Shown here in pieces: positions 34,801 to 41,613 of a stretch of 43,266 nt of DNA. This DNA is from Acidobacteriota bacterium. Lineage in GTDB: Bacteria; Acidobacteriota; Terriglobia; Terriglobales; Acidobacteriaceae. Both the position numbers and the translations under genes were made by a program. The notes beneath the pieces are model-generated. The model was not told the DNA's origin and did no database searches. It saw only the letters and a program-made list of their open reading frames with translations. Position 1 is the stretch's first letter. Each line of letters begins with the position of its first letter. Location of the stretch: positions 1 through 43,266 of the forward strand of contig QIAN01000384.1 in NCBI GenBank assembly GCA_003225005.1. Direction: 5' to 3'.

Positions 34801-35418
34801 GTAGTCGGTGACGCTGATGCCCTCGATCGAGTAGTTGTTGTTGTCTTCGCGCTGGCCGTTTACCTGGATGCGGACGTCGCCCCGTCCCAGTTGGGAAGCC
34901 TTGTTCAGTTCGCTTTGGGCGCCGGTGGACAATGTCAACAGCTGTTGGAAGTTCTGTGTGGCGAGCGGCAGGCTACGGATCGTGGAAGGTTCAATTGCCT
35001 GCCCCGTCGTGGCATCGGTGGTATCGACCGCCTGCACCAGCGCTTGAACCTCGACCTTCTGTTGCACGGCGCTGGGAGTCAGCGTGGCGATCAGGCGCGT
35101 GGTCTCGGTAACCCGAACCACGATATTGGAAAAGCTGGCGTCGGCGAATCCGGAACTCTTAACGCTGACGGTATATGTCCCGACCGGAAGCAGCGGGATC
35201 GTAAAAGAACCACTCGCATCCGTTCGTACGGTGCGCTCCAAAACCCTAGTGTCCCGGTTGGTGATTTGGACGTCGGCGTTAGCTACGAATGCGCTGCTCG
35301 TGTCTTGTACTGTGCCGGTAATCGCTCCCGTAGCGCCGCCTTGGGCAAACGCCTGGGCAACTAGCCCGACGACTGCCATAAAACGGATCCAAATTGACCT
35401 CTGTCTGGAATCCAACAT
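31831..35418 (-). CDS. TonB-dependent receptor with carboxypeptidase-regulatory-like domain (Oar-like)
   Basis: A 1,195-residue outer-membrane protein. A signal peptide (about 1-25, ending AQAFAQ) precedes a CarboxypepD_reg-like domain (about 30-110: GAITGTVQDTSSAFVANADV, LLPVGTYTVSVKSSGF), then a plug domain (DVRIQVNGQREDNNNYSIEG, IKQNIFGGSLGGPV) and a long beta-barrel with many aromatic-ended strands. It ends in an aromatic residue (LIQFSLRWAF), the usual barrel-assembly signal. This is the large Oar-like type that is amplified in Acidobacteria and imports glycans, peptides or siderophores. The ATG at 35418 has GGAGGAG four bases upstream; an earlier in-frame start would spoil the signal peptide. 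No SusD-like partner is seen. The MarR gene lies upstream on the same strand and may control it. Confidence 0.95.
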   Translation of the reverse strand: MLDSRQRSIWIRFMAVVGLVAQAFAQGGATGAITGTVQDTSSAFVANADVQITNRDTRVLERTVRTDASGSFTIPLLPVGTYTVSVKSSGFADASFSNIVVRVTETTRLIATLTPSAVQQKVEVQALVQAVDTTDATTGQAIEPSTIRSLPLATQNFQQLLTLSTGAQSELNKASQLGRGDVRIQVNGQREDNNNYSIEGISVTDYNVAELTNTPLPNPDVVQEFKVQTSLYDATQGRNGGGNINAILKSGTNQFHGDVYEFFRNTALDANEYFLNQTGSPRPVIKQNIFGGSLGGPVSPGGKFGFFFVNYQGSRQRSGDSPGTLISTFIPYVPAADRGTANASSLASAFGVASADPVAVSLLAFQSNQFGAPANGYLFPLANNVPAGTATGSLVQFTVSKPGKFTDDQLTLNWDHDFHNSRDHLSSRFFFSDSEQDIPFGAGGLQASLGGAASGSDLNFPYQLPVHDRVWTLAETHVISPTLVNDFRFGYVRINNSAINVNPVTVSDAGIDRPTDNLTSSIYKFTFLTSGFQFGPTPQANQYQTQNDFNFVDDFSWVRGSHTLTFGGQVVRVNLNKLFPQVFNGQLFFTNTGATTDFGNFVGGTPQFSFGGGGVYNHKYRQNNSAVFVQDDWKTTRDLTLNLGLRTEFLGAWTDQACHIGNIESDLTKSGTYPFIYPSCVNKLGVSGLSGNAAGSTFRNSVSTGWGPRIGFAWDVFGHHNATLRGGYGIYYVREDVGAVDQLSFQSPFIPIVFFGQTLGFTMSNFFTGTPAINSNAVPPAGMLSPAWLPCLAQLTSFPDTNGAAVYGGCTGPGVNSTQNLFVLEVPRHFVVPNTQQWNLTLQRELAKRWVLEVGYVGTRGIHLRETRDAIQSVDASAHPVTVTDANGKSYQITTNTFLNAIARTPTPGLNGYSGYQIFANDAYSIYHAFQATASRRWGQNYVQAAYAFSKNIDATSTGNTAFNTAYNDQSDIHASRGISDFNRPHRFSISYVYALPIFAGATGAKRALLSGWAISGVTTFQSGTPFSIFDSSAGTGFLGQGSTPLLGASLAAGATVDSGLTSGDIHKRINGYLKPTAFAPAARIYPAAKCAADPNFCTTGFGNLGRNIYHGPFQQNWDASILKYFKISERQELRFAADFFNVWNHTNFGNPTVTDIEAYNAWVAAGSVGQDPFGSIVQTVGTPRLIQFSLRWAF

Positions 35419-35754
35419 GACTCCTCCCTGTGCACGAAACGGAATTTGCTTACCGGCGCTTGTGCCCGATAAAGGACGGACCCCAGCGCACGGCAGACAG
35501 ACACGGTTGTCTGCTGGCACGAGGAGATGCCTCACCAACATCAGAACGAGACTGCTTGGTTTCGGCAGGTGCCATTGAGTGCACTTCCCCGGGGCGAAGA
35601 TGGGGTTGACGAAGCTTACTGAAAAAGAAAATAGTTTTCAATAGCAGACCTTGATTCGTTTGATTCGATGGCTTGTACGAAGGGACCACGCCACAAGAGA
35701 AACGGAACCAACACCATGCGGAACTGCGCCGGGGGTGGCTGGGTGTAGTTGGGC
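35419..35754. other. intergenic upstream of the TonB-dependent receptor
   Basis: Probable promoter region for the receptor: on the minus strand TTGAAA is followed 17 bases later by TAAGCT near 35615-35640. A direct repeat TTGATTCG (35651-35658 and 35660-35667, 9-base period) could be a regulator site. No gene was recognised. Confidence 0.4.
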
Positions 35755-36231
35755 TCATTCTTGGTGAATGCTCTTCCGTTTCTCTCGCGGGCTCCGGCGA
35801 TGTTTCTCTGAGGTCTCGTTGTCCCCGTGCATCACTCGCCGCAGCGCCGCCACCAGCACCGGTCCTGCGGAGCGCAGTTGCTCATGGTGATGCAGCGCCA
35901 ACTCGGCCAAGACTCGTTCTCCCTTGGTGGTCAACGCCAGCAGGACTTCTCGACGATCTTGCTGTGCCCGCTCGCGGCGCACAAACCCTCCGGCCTCTAG
36001 TCGATTTCCCAGCTCTACGGCGCTGTGATGCTGGATTTGCATTCGGCTCGCCAACTCCGCGACGCGCGGTCGAACCCCGGCGGGCATTCCTTTGATGGCC
36101 AACATCAGCTGGTATTGCCCGCGCTCCAGGCCGGCCTGTTGTCCAGCTCGCTCGCTCAAATGGAGAAACTTGCGGATCTGGAAGCGAAATTCGGCCAATG
36201 CCTGGTAGTCCGTGGAAGTGAGCTTCTTCAT
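35755..36231 (-). CDS. MarR-family transcriptional regulator
   Basis: A 158-residue winged-helix repressor: dimer helix (ALAEFRFQIRKFLHLSERA), GLERGQYQLMLAIKGMP, recognition region RVAELASRMQIQHHSAVELG, and wing RLEAGGFVRRERAQQDRREV with the MarR-typical DxR. It likely senses a small phenolic or other ligand. The ATG at 36231 fits the family start although no ribosome site is clear. A perfect palindrome 43 bases upstream suggests autoregulation. It is divergent from purB and upstream of the TonB-dependent receptor on the same strand. The C-terminal tail is strongly basic. Confidence 0.88.
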   Translation of the reverse strand: MKKLTSTDYQALAEFRFQIRKFLHLSERAGQQAGLERGQYQLMLAIKGMPAGVRPRVAELASRMQIQHHSAVELGNRLEAGGFVRRERAQQDRREVLLALTTKGERVLAELALHHHEQLRSAGPVLVAALRRVMHGDNETSEKHRRSPREKRKSIHQE

Positions 36232-36273
36232 GGAGCCGATCTTGTCGCGGTGCAACCTTTCGTTCTTGTAGTA

Positions 36274-36288
36274 TATCGTAGAACGATA
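36274..36288. promoter_or_regulatory. candidate MarR operator
   Basis: A perfect inverted repeat TATCGT-AGA-ACGATA in the marR-purB divergent gap, 43 bases upstream of the marR start. Its size and symmetry suit a MarR dimer. Confidence 0.5.
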
Positions 36289-36407
36289 GAAAGATTGCTT
36301 CTCTCGCCCTGCTGCCAAGCCCGGGAACATCGTGCTGGCCTCTTCTCCGCTGTCCGTTTAGAATCTGGAGTCCCGTATTCCACAGTCTTTGCAGGAGGCC
36401 CCGCGGC

Positions 36408-37760
36408 TTGATTCCGCGCTATACCCGACCGGAGATGGGCCGCATCTGGAGCGATGAGAACCGCTTCCGCACTTGGCTGGCGGTGGAAGTCGCCGCTACC
36501 GAAACTCTGGCTGCGGCGGGCATGGTGCCCACACAGGCCGCCAAGGCCATCCGGGAGCGTGCCGACTTCAATCTCGAACGCATCCTCGAAATCGAAGCCG
36601 AAGTCCGGCACGACGTCATCGCCTTCACTACGGCTGTGGCTGAGATGGTGGGCCCGGATGCCCGCTGGTTTCACTATGGACTCACTTCGAACGATGTTGT
36701 CGACACCGCGCAGGCTCTGCTGATCACGCAGGCCTCGGCTCTGATCGCCGAAGATCTGCAACGTCTGGCAGAGGTCCTTGAGCGCCGCGCCTGGGAGTTC
36801 AAAGACACTCCCATGGTGGGTCGCACTCACGGCGTCCATGCCGAGCCCATCACGTTCGGATTCAAGCTGGCCAATTGGTATTCGGAAACGCAGCGCAACA
36901 TCGCGCGCTTCGCCGCCGCGGCCGAGGAAATGCGGGTTGGCAAATTGTCTGGCGCGGTGGGCATGTTCGCGCACCTCGCTCCGGAGATCGAAGAGAAGAT
37001 TTGCGCGCGTCTGGGTCTCAAGGCCGCCGATGTTTCCTCGCAGGTCATCCAGCGCGACCGCCATGCAAACTATCTGGCCACCCTCGCAGTGATCGCGTCC
37101 ACGCTCGACATGATGGCTACCGAGATCCGCCATCTGCAGCGGACTGAGGTGCGGGAAGTCGAGGAATTTTTTAGCGAAAAGCAAAAGGGCTCATCGGCGA
37201 TGCCGCACAAACGCAATCCCATCACCGGCGAGCAGATCAGCGGGCTCGCGCGGGTGGTGCGTGCCAATGCGCAAGCCGGATTTGAGAATGTCCCCCTCTG
37301 GCATGAGCGCGACATCTCACACTCTTCAGCGGAACGCGTGATCCTGCCCGACTCCGCGACGCTCATCGATTACCTGCTTCGGAAAACCACGAACCTGATC
37401 GAAACCATGGTCGTCTACCCAGAGCGCATGCAGGCGAACCTCGATAGCACCCGCGGTCTCATCTTCAGCGGGCAACTGCTGCTTGATTTGGTCGAACATG
37501 GAGTTTCCCGCGAGGACGCTTACCGCATGGTCCAGCGCCACGCCATGCGCGCCTGGAAAGAAGGACTCAATTTTCACCAGTTGGTGCTGACCGATAAGGA
37601 AATCACCACCCGCGTGCCTGCCCAACAGATTGAGCACGCTTTCGATCTGCGGCGGCAGTTAAAGAATGTCGACAAGATATTTGCGCGGGTGTTCAAAAAC
37701 GCCGGAAAAGGTAAGAACTCCCGCCGCCGTCCTCCCCGACCTGCGAAGCCTAAACGGTGA
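36408..37760 (+). CDS. purB: adenylosuccinate lyase
   Basis: A 450-residue fumarase/aspartase-superfamily enzyme used twice in purine synthesis: it splits SAICAR to AICAR and adenylosuccinate to AMP. It has YTRPEMGRIWSDENRFRTWL at the start, GLTSNDVVDTAQALL, MVGRTHGVHAEPITFGFKLA with the catalytic His, and the superfamily signature GSSAMPHKRNP. The start is a TTG at 36408 supported by AGGAGG at 36393-36398, nine bases upstream; the next ATG would remove conserved residues. A TAGAAT box lies about 45 bases upstream. The last 20 residues are basic and Pro/Lys-rich, beyond the usual end. Confidence 0.96.
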   Translation: MIPRYTRPEMGRIWSDENRFRTWLAVEVAATETLAAAGMVPTQAAKAIRERADFNLERILEIEAEVRHDVIAFTTAVAEMVGPDARWFHYGLTSNDVVDTAQALLITQASALIAEDLQRLAEVLERRAWEFKDTPMVGRTHGVHAEPITFGFKLANWYSETQRNIARFAAAAEEMRVGKLSGAVGMFAHLAPEIEEKICARLGLKAADVSSQVIQRDRHANYLATLAVIASTLDMMATEIRHLQRTEVREVEEFFSEKQKGSSAMPHKRNPITGEQISGLARVVRANAQAGFENVPLWHERDISHSSAERVILPDSATLIDYLLRKTTNLIETMVVYPERMQANLDSTRGLIFSGQLLLDLVEHGVSREDAYRMVQRHAMRAWKEGLNFHQLVLTDKEITTRVPAQQIEHAFDLRRQLKNVDKIFARVFKNAGKGKNSRRRPPRPAKPKR

Positions 37761-37921
37761 ATCGATCGAGATTTCGAGCCTTTAGGGTTGCCGGCACGGT
37801 CTGTTCTGCCCGGCAAAACCTTACTCTTCACGGAATTGTCGTACACGTTTTTGTGCTCCGTGGCATCGAATGTCTTGTGCTGAGCGCCCTGCCGGCGTGG
37901 GCCGGTCGGAGAAGGGGTCTC

Positions 37922-38806
37922 TTGAAAAGGGCTTTTCGATGCGTGACGATTCTGGGTCTTGCCTGGGCTGCTTTGTTGCCATTCCGTACTCAGGCTGCTA
38001 ACGACAGTGAAGCCGGCACACGGAAAGCCTGGGACATGCTGGACACCGCGGCTGCGTCGCGGAAAACCGGCGAGCGGGCGGATAGCATCCGTGCCCTCGG
38101 CTTGCTGCGCAACGATGTTCACGCCCGCAACCTCGCCAGGCATGCGCTCGAAGATCCCAAGCCTGAAGTTCGCGTCGCAGGGGCGACCGCTTTGGGGCAA
38201 ATGCGCTGCACCGAGTCCATTCCGTGGCTCCGGAAAGTCCTTTCCGATGGGAAGCTTCCGGTGGTAATGGCGGCCGCACATTCTCTGCGCGACCTCAAAG
38301 ACGACAGTTCCGCATACGCAATCTACTTCGATGTGCTAACCGGGGCACGAAAGTCCAACGATGGCCTGATTGCCCAACAACTCAAGACGCTCCATAACCC
38401 GAAGGAGCTGGCAAAAATTGGCTTCTCGGAAGGGATTGGTCTTGTCCCTTTTGCGGGCATCGGCTGGGAGGCTTACCGCACCATGCACAAAAAGGATCCA
38501 AACCCGGTCCGGGCAGTGGCCGCGAGTTTCCTCGCGCATGATCCCGATCCTGCTACCGCGGCGGCCTTAGTCAAGGCAACGCACGACAAGAATTGGATCG
38601 TACGCGCCGCCGCTATCGAGGCAATCGCCGAGCGCGAAGATCCGTCGCTGCAGCCCAAAGTCGAACCCGGCTTTGCCGACCGTAATGCCCGCGTCCGCTA
38701 TACGGCTGCCGCGGCCGTCATTCGTCTGAGTTCTGTCGCCGACGGTCAAAAGGAAAAAGACAAAGAAGCGGACAAGTCGGCTGCCGCGCATTCTTCCGCC
38801 AAATAA
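37922..38806 (+). CDS. exported HEAT-repeat protein
   Basis: About 294 residues: a signal peptide (KRAFRCVTILGLAWAALLPF up to TQAA), then HEAT-like helical repeats (ADSIRALGLLRNDVHARNLA, PEVRVAGATALGQM, PVVMAAAHSLRDL, WIVRAAAIEAIAER, ARVRYTAAAAVIRL). Such repeats are protein-binding scaffolds. The frame is open from a GTG overlapping the purB stop, but the signal peptide begins only at a TTG at 37922, preceded by GGAGAAGGGG, so that start is preferred. A short hydrophobic stretch (GIGLVPFAGIGWEAYR) interrupts the repeats. The C-terminus is Lys/Glu-rich. The function is unknown; probably periplasmic. Confidence 0.75.
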   Translation: MKRAFRCVTILGLAWAALLPFRTQAANDSEAGTRKAWDMLDTAAASRKTGERADSIRALGLLRNDVHARNLARHALEDPKPEVRVAGATALGQMRCTESIPWLRKVLSDGKLPVVMAAAHSLRDLKDDSSAYAIYFDVLTGARKSNDGLIAQQLKTLHNPKELAKIGFSEGIGLVPFAGIGWEAYRTMHKKDPNPVRAVAASFLAHDPDPATAAALVKATHDKNWIVRAAAIEAIAEREDPSLQPKVEPGFADRNARVRYTAAAAVIRLSSVADGQKEKDKEADKSAAAHSSAK

Positions 38807-38823
38807 GATCGTATTGGGCAACG

Positions 38824-38846
38824 CCGCACCCCTGGGTGCGGTTGAA
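38824..38846 (+). terminator. possible terminator after the HEAT-repeat gene
   Basis: CCGCACCC-CT-GGGTGCGG hairpin 17 bases after the stop. Only a weak T-rich tail (TTGAATT) follows, so termination is uncertain. Confidence 0.4.
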
Positions 38847-38922
38847 TTAGGAGTGGTTACCCCGGCTCGCCTGTGTGTCGCGTCCCATGCATCCCCTGCC
38901 ACCCGGCCCGCATCCAATGAAT

Positions 38923-38936
38923 TAACCAGATGGTTA
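38923..38936. promoter_or_regulatory. palindromic candidate operator upstream of the BON gene
   Basis: A perfect inverted repeat TAACCA-GA-TGGTTA, 40 bases upstream of the BON gene start. It resembles operators of TetR-like regulators, but no such regulator lies in the window. Confidence 0.4.
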
Positions 38937-38976
38937 GATCGTAAAGTTTGGTCAATCGGGGTCGGAGGTGACCGCC

Positions 38977-39762
38977 ATGACAGTTGCAAAGAAGGGTTTG
39001 TGGAATACGGTGGCTTCGCTATGGGCAGTCGGGCTGTTGAGCGCCACGCTGGCTGCTCAGTCTAACAGCGCGGCCCGCTACGACAATCAAATTCAAACCG
39101 CGGTCACGCAGCGGCTTGCGGCCAACAAGCAGTTCTCCGATGTGAAATCGAGCGTCGAGGACGGTATCGTTACCCTCACCGGCACCGTCGATCTCTATCA
39201 ACGTAAGCTTCAGGCGGCCAAGGTCGCCCGCAAGGCTGCGCGAGTGCAAGGCGTGCGCAACCTGGTCACCGTTGCGGGCCCGAGCGTTCCGGACGAGCAG
39301 CTTGAGCAGAAGCTGGCGAAAAAGCTGCGCTACGTGCGCGTCGGGTACGACAACACATTCGATTACTTCGCGATCGGAGTGAAAAATGGAGTTGTGACGG
39401 TAGAGGGTCAGGATCGAACCGGAGTAGGACGCGACGAGGCTCTTGCCGACATTGCGAACATGCCCGGAGTGAAGGATTTGGTCTCAAACATTTCGCTTGA
39501 GCCCACGTCAAATTTTGACGATGGCATCCGTTTGCGCACGGCTCGAGCCATTTATCGTGACTCCGTGCTGAGCAAGTATGCGACGGACCCGGCGCATCCG
39601 ATCCGCATCATTGTGGTCAATGGCCACGTCACCCTCTACGGATCCGTGGATAACAACATGGACAAACAGGTCGCCGGCATAAGAGCCAACCAGGTCTTCG
39701 GCGCCTTCACCGTAGACAATCAGTTAGTGGTGGAGAGCAAGTCGAGCCAGCCCGGGATGTGA
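38977..39762 (+). CDS. exported protein with three BON domains
   Basis: A 261-residue protein with a signal peptide (SLWAVGLLSATLAAQ, about 12-27) and three BON-type modules: about 32-98 (IQTAVTQRLAANKQFSDVKS, VEDGIVTLTGTVDLY), about 104-172 (VKNGVVTVEGQDRTGVGR) and about 180-255 (VVNGHVTLYGSVDNNMDKQV). BON domains bind phospholipid or other surfaces and occur in OsmY-like stress proteins of the periplasm. GGAGGTG at 38964-38970 supports the ATG at 38977. A strong terminator follows, and the group II intron relic sits directly behind it. Confidence 0.87.
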   Translation: MTVAKKGLWNTVASLWAVGLLSATLAAQSNSAARYDNQIQTAVTQRLAANKQFSDVKSSVEDGIVTLTGTVDLYQRKLQAAKVARKAARVQGVRNLVTVAGPSVPDEQLEQKLAKKLRYVRVGYDNTFDYFAIGVKNGVVTVEGQDRTGVGRDEALADIANMPGVKDLVSNISLEPTSNFDDGIRLRTARAIYRDSVLSKYATDPAHPIRIIVVNGHVTLYGSVDNNMDKQVAGIRANQVFGAFTVDNQLVVESKSSQPGM

Positions 39763-39784
39763 GCGGGTTTGCTGCTAGCACAAA

Positions 39785-39811
39785 GGGCGCGGCGTGAGCC
39801 GCGACCTTTTT
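39785..39811 (+). terminator. intrinsic terminator of the BON gene
   Basis: A CGCGGC-GTGA-GCCGCG stem, extendable by two G-C pairs beyond a mismatch, is followed by TTTTT. This is the kind of site chosen by group IIC introns. Confidence 0.8.
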
Positions 39812-39815
39812 CATG

Positions 39816-40143
39816 GTGTGCCAAGCATGTTCGACAGCTAGGAGGTGAAAGTCCTCGACCCTACAGTCGGATGGAGGCGAAGGGTTAGCGAAGCGCAAGG
39901 GCGAAACAACACTCGCCGCGAGGCGGGGCCGGAAAGAAGCGTGGAGCAAAGATGCGAGCCGATGAACAAGAACCGGATACGAGGCCTGCGGTGGGCGGGC
40001 ATGTGATTGCGAAGCCCATATCCAGCAAGCTCACTGGTGGTAAATCCGGCGGCTGTGCGTCGAAGGCGGGCTTTCGCCCATGATCGTACGGTCCCCGCAT
40101 GTACGGTGGTGTGGCAGGGGAGAGTGGGTGACCACCCCCCTAT
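39816..40143 (+). mobile_element. ORF-less group IIC-type intron relic
   Basis: About 328 bases with the linear landmarks of a bacterial class C group II intron ribozyme: 5' GTGTGCC and AAGCATG, TAGGAGGTGAAAGTCC, GGTTAGCGAAGCGCAAGGG, a GGAAAGAAGCG-type segment followed by GAACAAGAACCGGATACGAG, and a 3' end with GTACGGTGGTGTGG, a GC-rich domain VI-like hairpin and CCCTAT. These match from memory the order and several strings of the Oceanobacillus/Bacillus class C introns. The reverse transcriptase normally encoded in domain IV is absent; a short GGGC-TTTC-GCCC hairpin sits in its place. The 5' strand of domain V (expected near 40080-40095) does not show the usual CCGCC partner, so catalysis is doubtful. 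The element begins four bases after the T-tract of the BON terminator, as class C introns do. Confidence 0.82.
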
Positions 40144-40532
40144 ACCGATCGTGGAGGCCTGTGCTGGAATGGCAGTTTCGTGTAACGTTCCTTTTCCACC
40201 TCAATGATCAGGGCGACGCGGCCTTCATAGCTGCGCATCGGGAAAGCCTTCCCGATGTATTTATGCGAGATCGGATCCATCACCTTGAGTTCGGGGTCCG
40301 GACGGTGCTCGATAACCCGACCGCGAATCTGAACTTCCTCGTAGGGATTGTCGAAGTCCACAATGGACAGCGCCAGTCGTGGATCACGGCGTATGTTCCT
40401 CGCCTTGAGAGAGGCATCTGAAGTACAGATAACCAGGTGCTCGCCCTGGCGTCCGAGCCAAACCGGTGTGGACTGCGGAGTACCGTCGGGCATGAGCGTG
40501 GCAAGGTGCGCGAAGTTCGGACGATCGATCAA
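40140..40532 (-). CDS. PPOX-class (pyridoxamine 5'-phosphate oxidase-like) flavoprotein
   Basis: About 130 residues of the split-barrel PPOX/F420-dependent family: RPNFAHLATLMPDGTPQSTP, VWLGRQGEHLVICTS, ARNIRRDPRLALSIVDFDNP and YEEVQIRGRVIE. Members bind FMN or F420 and act on small cofactors or haem-related compounds. The start is unclear. The coding pattern continues upstream of the TTG at 40532 (NPLSPEAKEL) to about 40575, but that stretch offers only ATT or ATA, close to a TATTAT box. The stop codon TAG (40142-40140) is formed by the last bases of the group II intron relic on the other strand. It lies downstream of larB on the same strand. Confidence 0.85.
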   Translation of the reverse strand: MIDRPNFAHLATLMPDGTPQSTPVWLGRQGEHLVICTSDASLKARNIRRDPRLALSIVDFDNPYEEVQIRGRVIEHRPDPELKVMDPISHKYIGKAFPMRSYEGRVALIIEVEKERYTKLPFQHRPPRSV

Positions 40533-40601
40533 TTCCTTGGCTTCTGGCGATAGCGGGTTGGGTATAATACTGTCTCTGATTACTCGAGGGGAAGTGAGGA
40601 T

Positions 40602-41366
40602 TCAGGGAAGCCGATTGATCAGTGACGCCACATAGCCCGCGCCAAATCCATTGTCAATATTCACCACGCTTACATTCGAAGCGCAGGAGTTCATCATTCC
40701 CAGCAGCGCCGCCAGTCCCTTGAACGCGGCACCGTAGCCGACGCTGGTAGGTACGGCAATCACGGGCACGCCCACGAGGCCTCCTACCACGCTGGGCAGC
40801 GCGCCCTCCATCCCGGCGCAGACGATTACGACGCGTGCCTTTGATAGCGCCTCGCGATTCGCCAGCAGCCGGTGAATTCCTGCCACGCCCACATCGTAAA
40901 AGTGCTGCACCTCGTTGCCCATAACTTCCGCTGTGGCCACAGCTTCTTCGGCCACAGGGATATCACTGGTTCCCGCCGAGACTACGGCGATCCGGCCCTT
41001 GCCATATTTCTTCGGGTCGCGCTGCAACGTGATTGCCCGTGCCCACTTGCGGTATTGCGCCGCGCGGACTCTTTTTTTCACTGCCGCAAACTGTTTTTCA
41101 TTGGCACGCGTCGCTAAGACATTACCGCCATGCTTGGCCAAACGAAAAAATATGTCCGCCACTTGTTTCGGCGTTTTATTCTCCCCGAAGATTACTTCAG
41201 GCATACCCGCGCGTAGAGCGCGATGGTGATCCACCTTGGCAAAGCCGAGATCTTCAAACGGCAGATGACGTAGGCGCTCCACGGCCTCATCAGGCGAGAG
41301 TCCGCCCTGGCGCACTTGCTCGAACAATTTGCGGATGGATTGGGCGTTCAACTCAGCACTCCGCAC
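40602..41366 (-). CDS. larB: nickel pincer cofactor biosynthesis protein LarB
   Basis: About 254 residues, with the AIR-carboxylase-like LarB core: [97 protein letters not shown]. LarB carboxylates and hydrolyses nicotinate adenine dinucleotide, the first step towards the nickel-pincer nucleotide of lactate racemase-type enzymes. larC, larE and larA are not in the window. The start is either the GTG at 41366 or the TTG at 41351; the intervening codons (RSAE) come from a heptad repeat array that also provides a GGAG ribosome site for the TTG. Confidence 0.95.
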   Translation of the reverse strand: MRSAELNAQSIRKLFEQVRQGGLSPDEAVERLRHLPFEDLGFAKVDHHRALRAGMPEVIFGENKTPKQVADIFFRLAKHGGNVLATRANEKQFAAVKKRVRAAQYRKWARAITLQRDPKKYGKGRIAVVSAGTSDIPVAEEAVATAEVMGNEVQHFYDVGVAGIHRLLANREALSKARVVIVCAGMEGALPSVVGGLVGVPVIAVPTSVGYGAAFKGLAALLGMMNSCASNVSVVNIDNGFGAGYVASLINRLP

Positions 41367-41378
41367 TCCGTAGTCAGC
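41351..41378 (-). repeat. heptanucleotide tandem repeat (4 units) over the larB start
   Basis: On the plus strand: ACTCAGC, ACTCCGC, ACTCCGT, AGTCAGC in register. It spans the larB start codon and ribosome-binding region. Confidence 0.75.
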
Positions 41379-41613
41379 ATAAACTCAGGTTAGCATTTGA
41401 CCGACTCAGGTGTATCGCGGATGCTGACGCGCGATCGCGATAAGACGTGATGAAGGAAAAGGACAGCGGTCACTTGGTCAGAACCGCCGCTACCTGCTGA
41501 CCACCACCAGGGGGAATGCTGAGTTCTGACCTCTTCATCAAACGCGAACGCTGCGGCAACTCCGGCGAGTCTTTGAGATTATCGTCGCGCACACATTCCT
41601 GGCCACTTCCGGC

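Noticed and set aside
36228-37184. Long minus-strand frame opposite purB and marR
   Set aside because: Complement of conserved purB coding sequence; it has no domain or translation signal of its own.
39763-40140. CRISPR array or reverse-transcriptase (retron/DGR) locus near the structured RNA
   Set aside because: No regular repeat-spacer pattern and no reverse transcriptase frame; the group II intron reading explains the sequence better.
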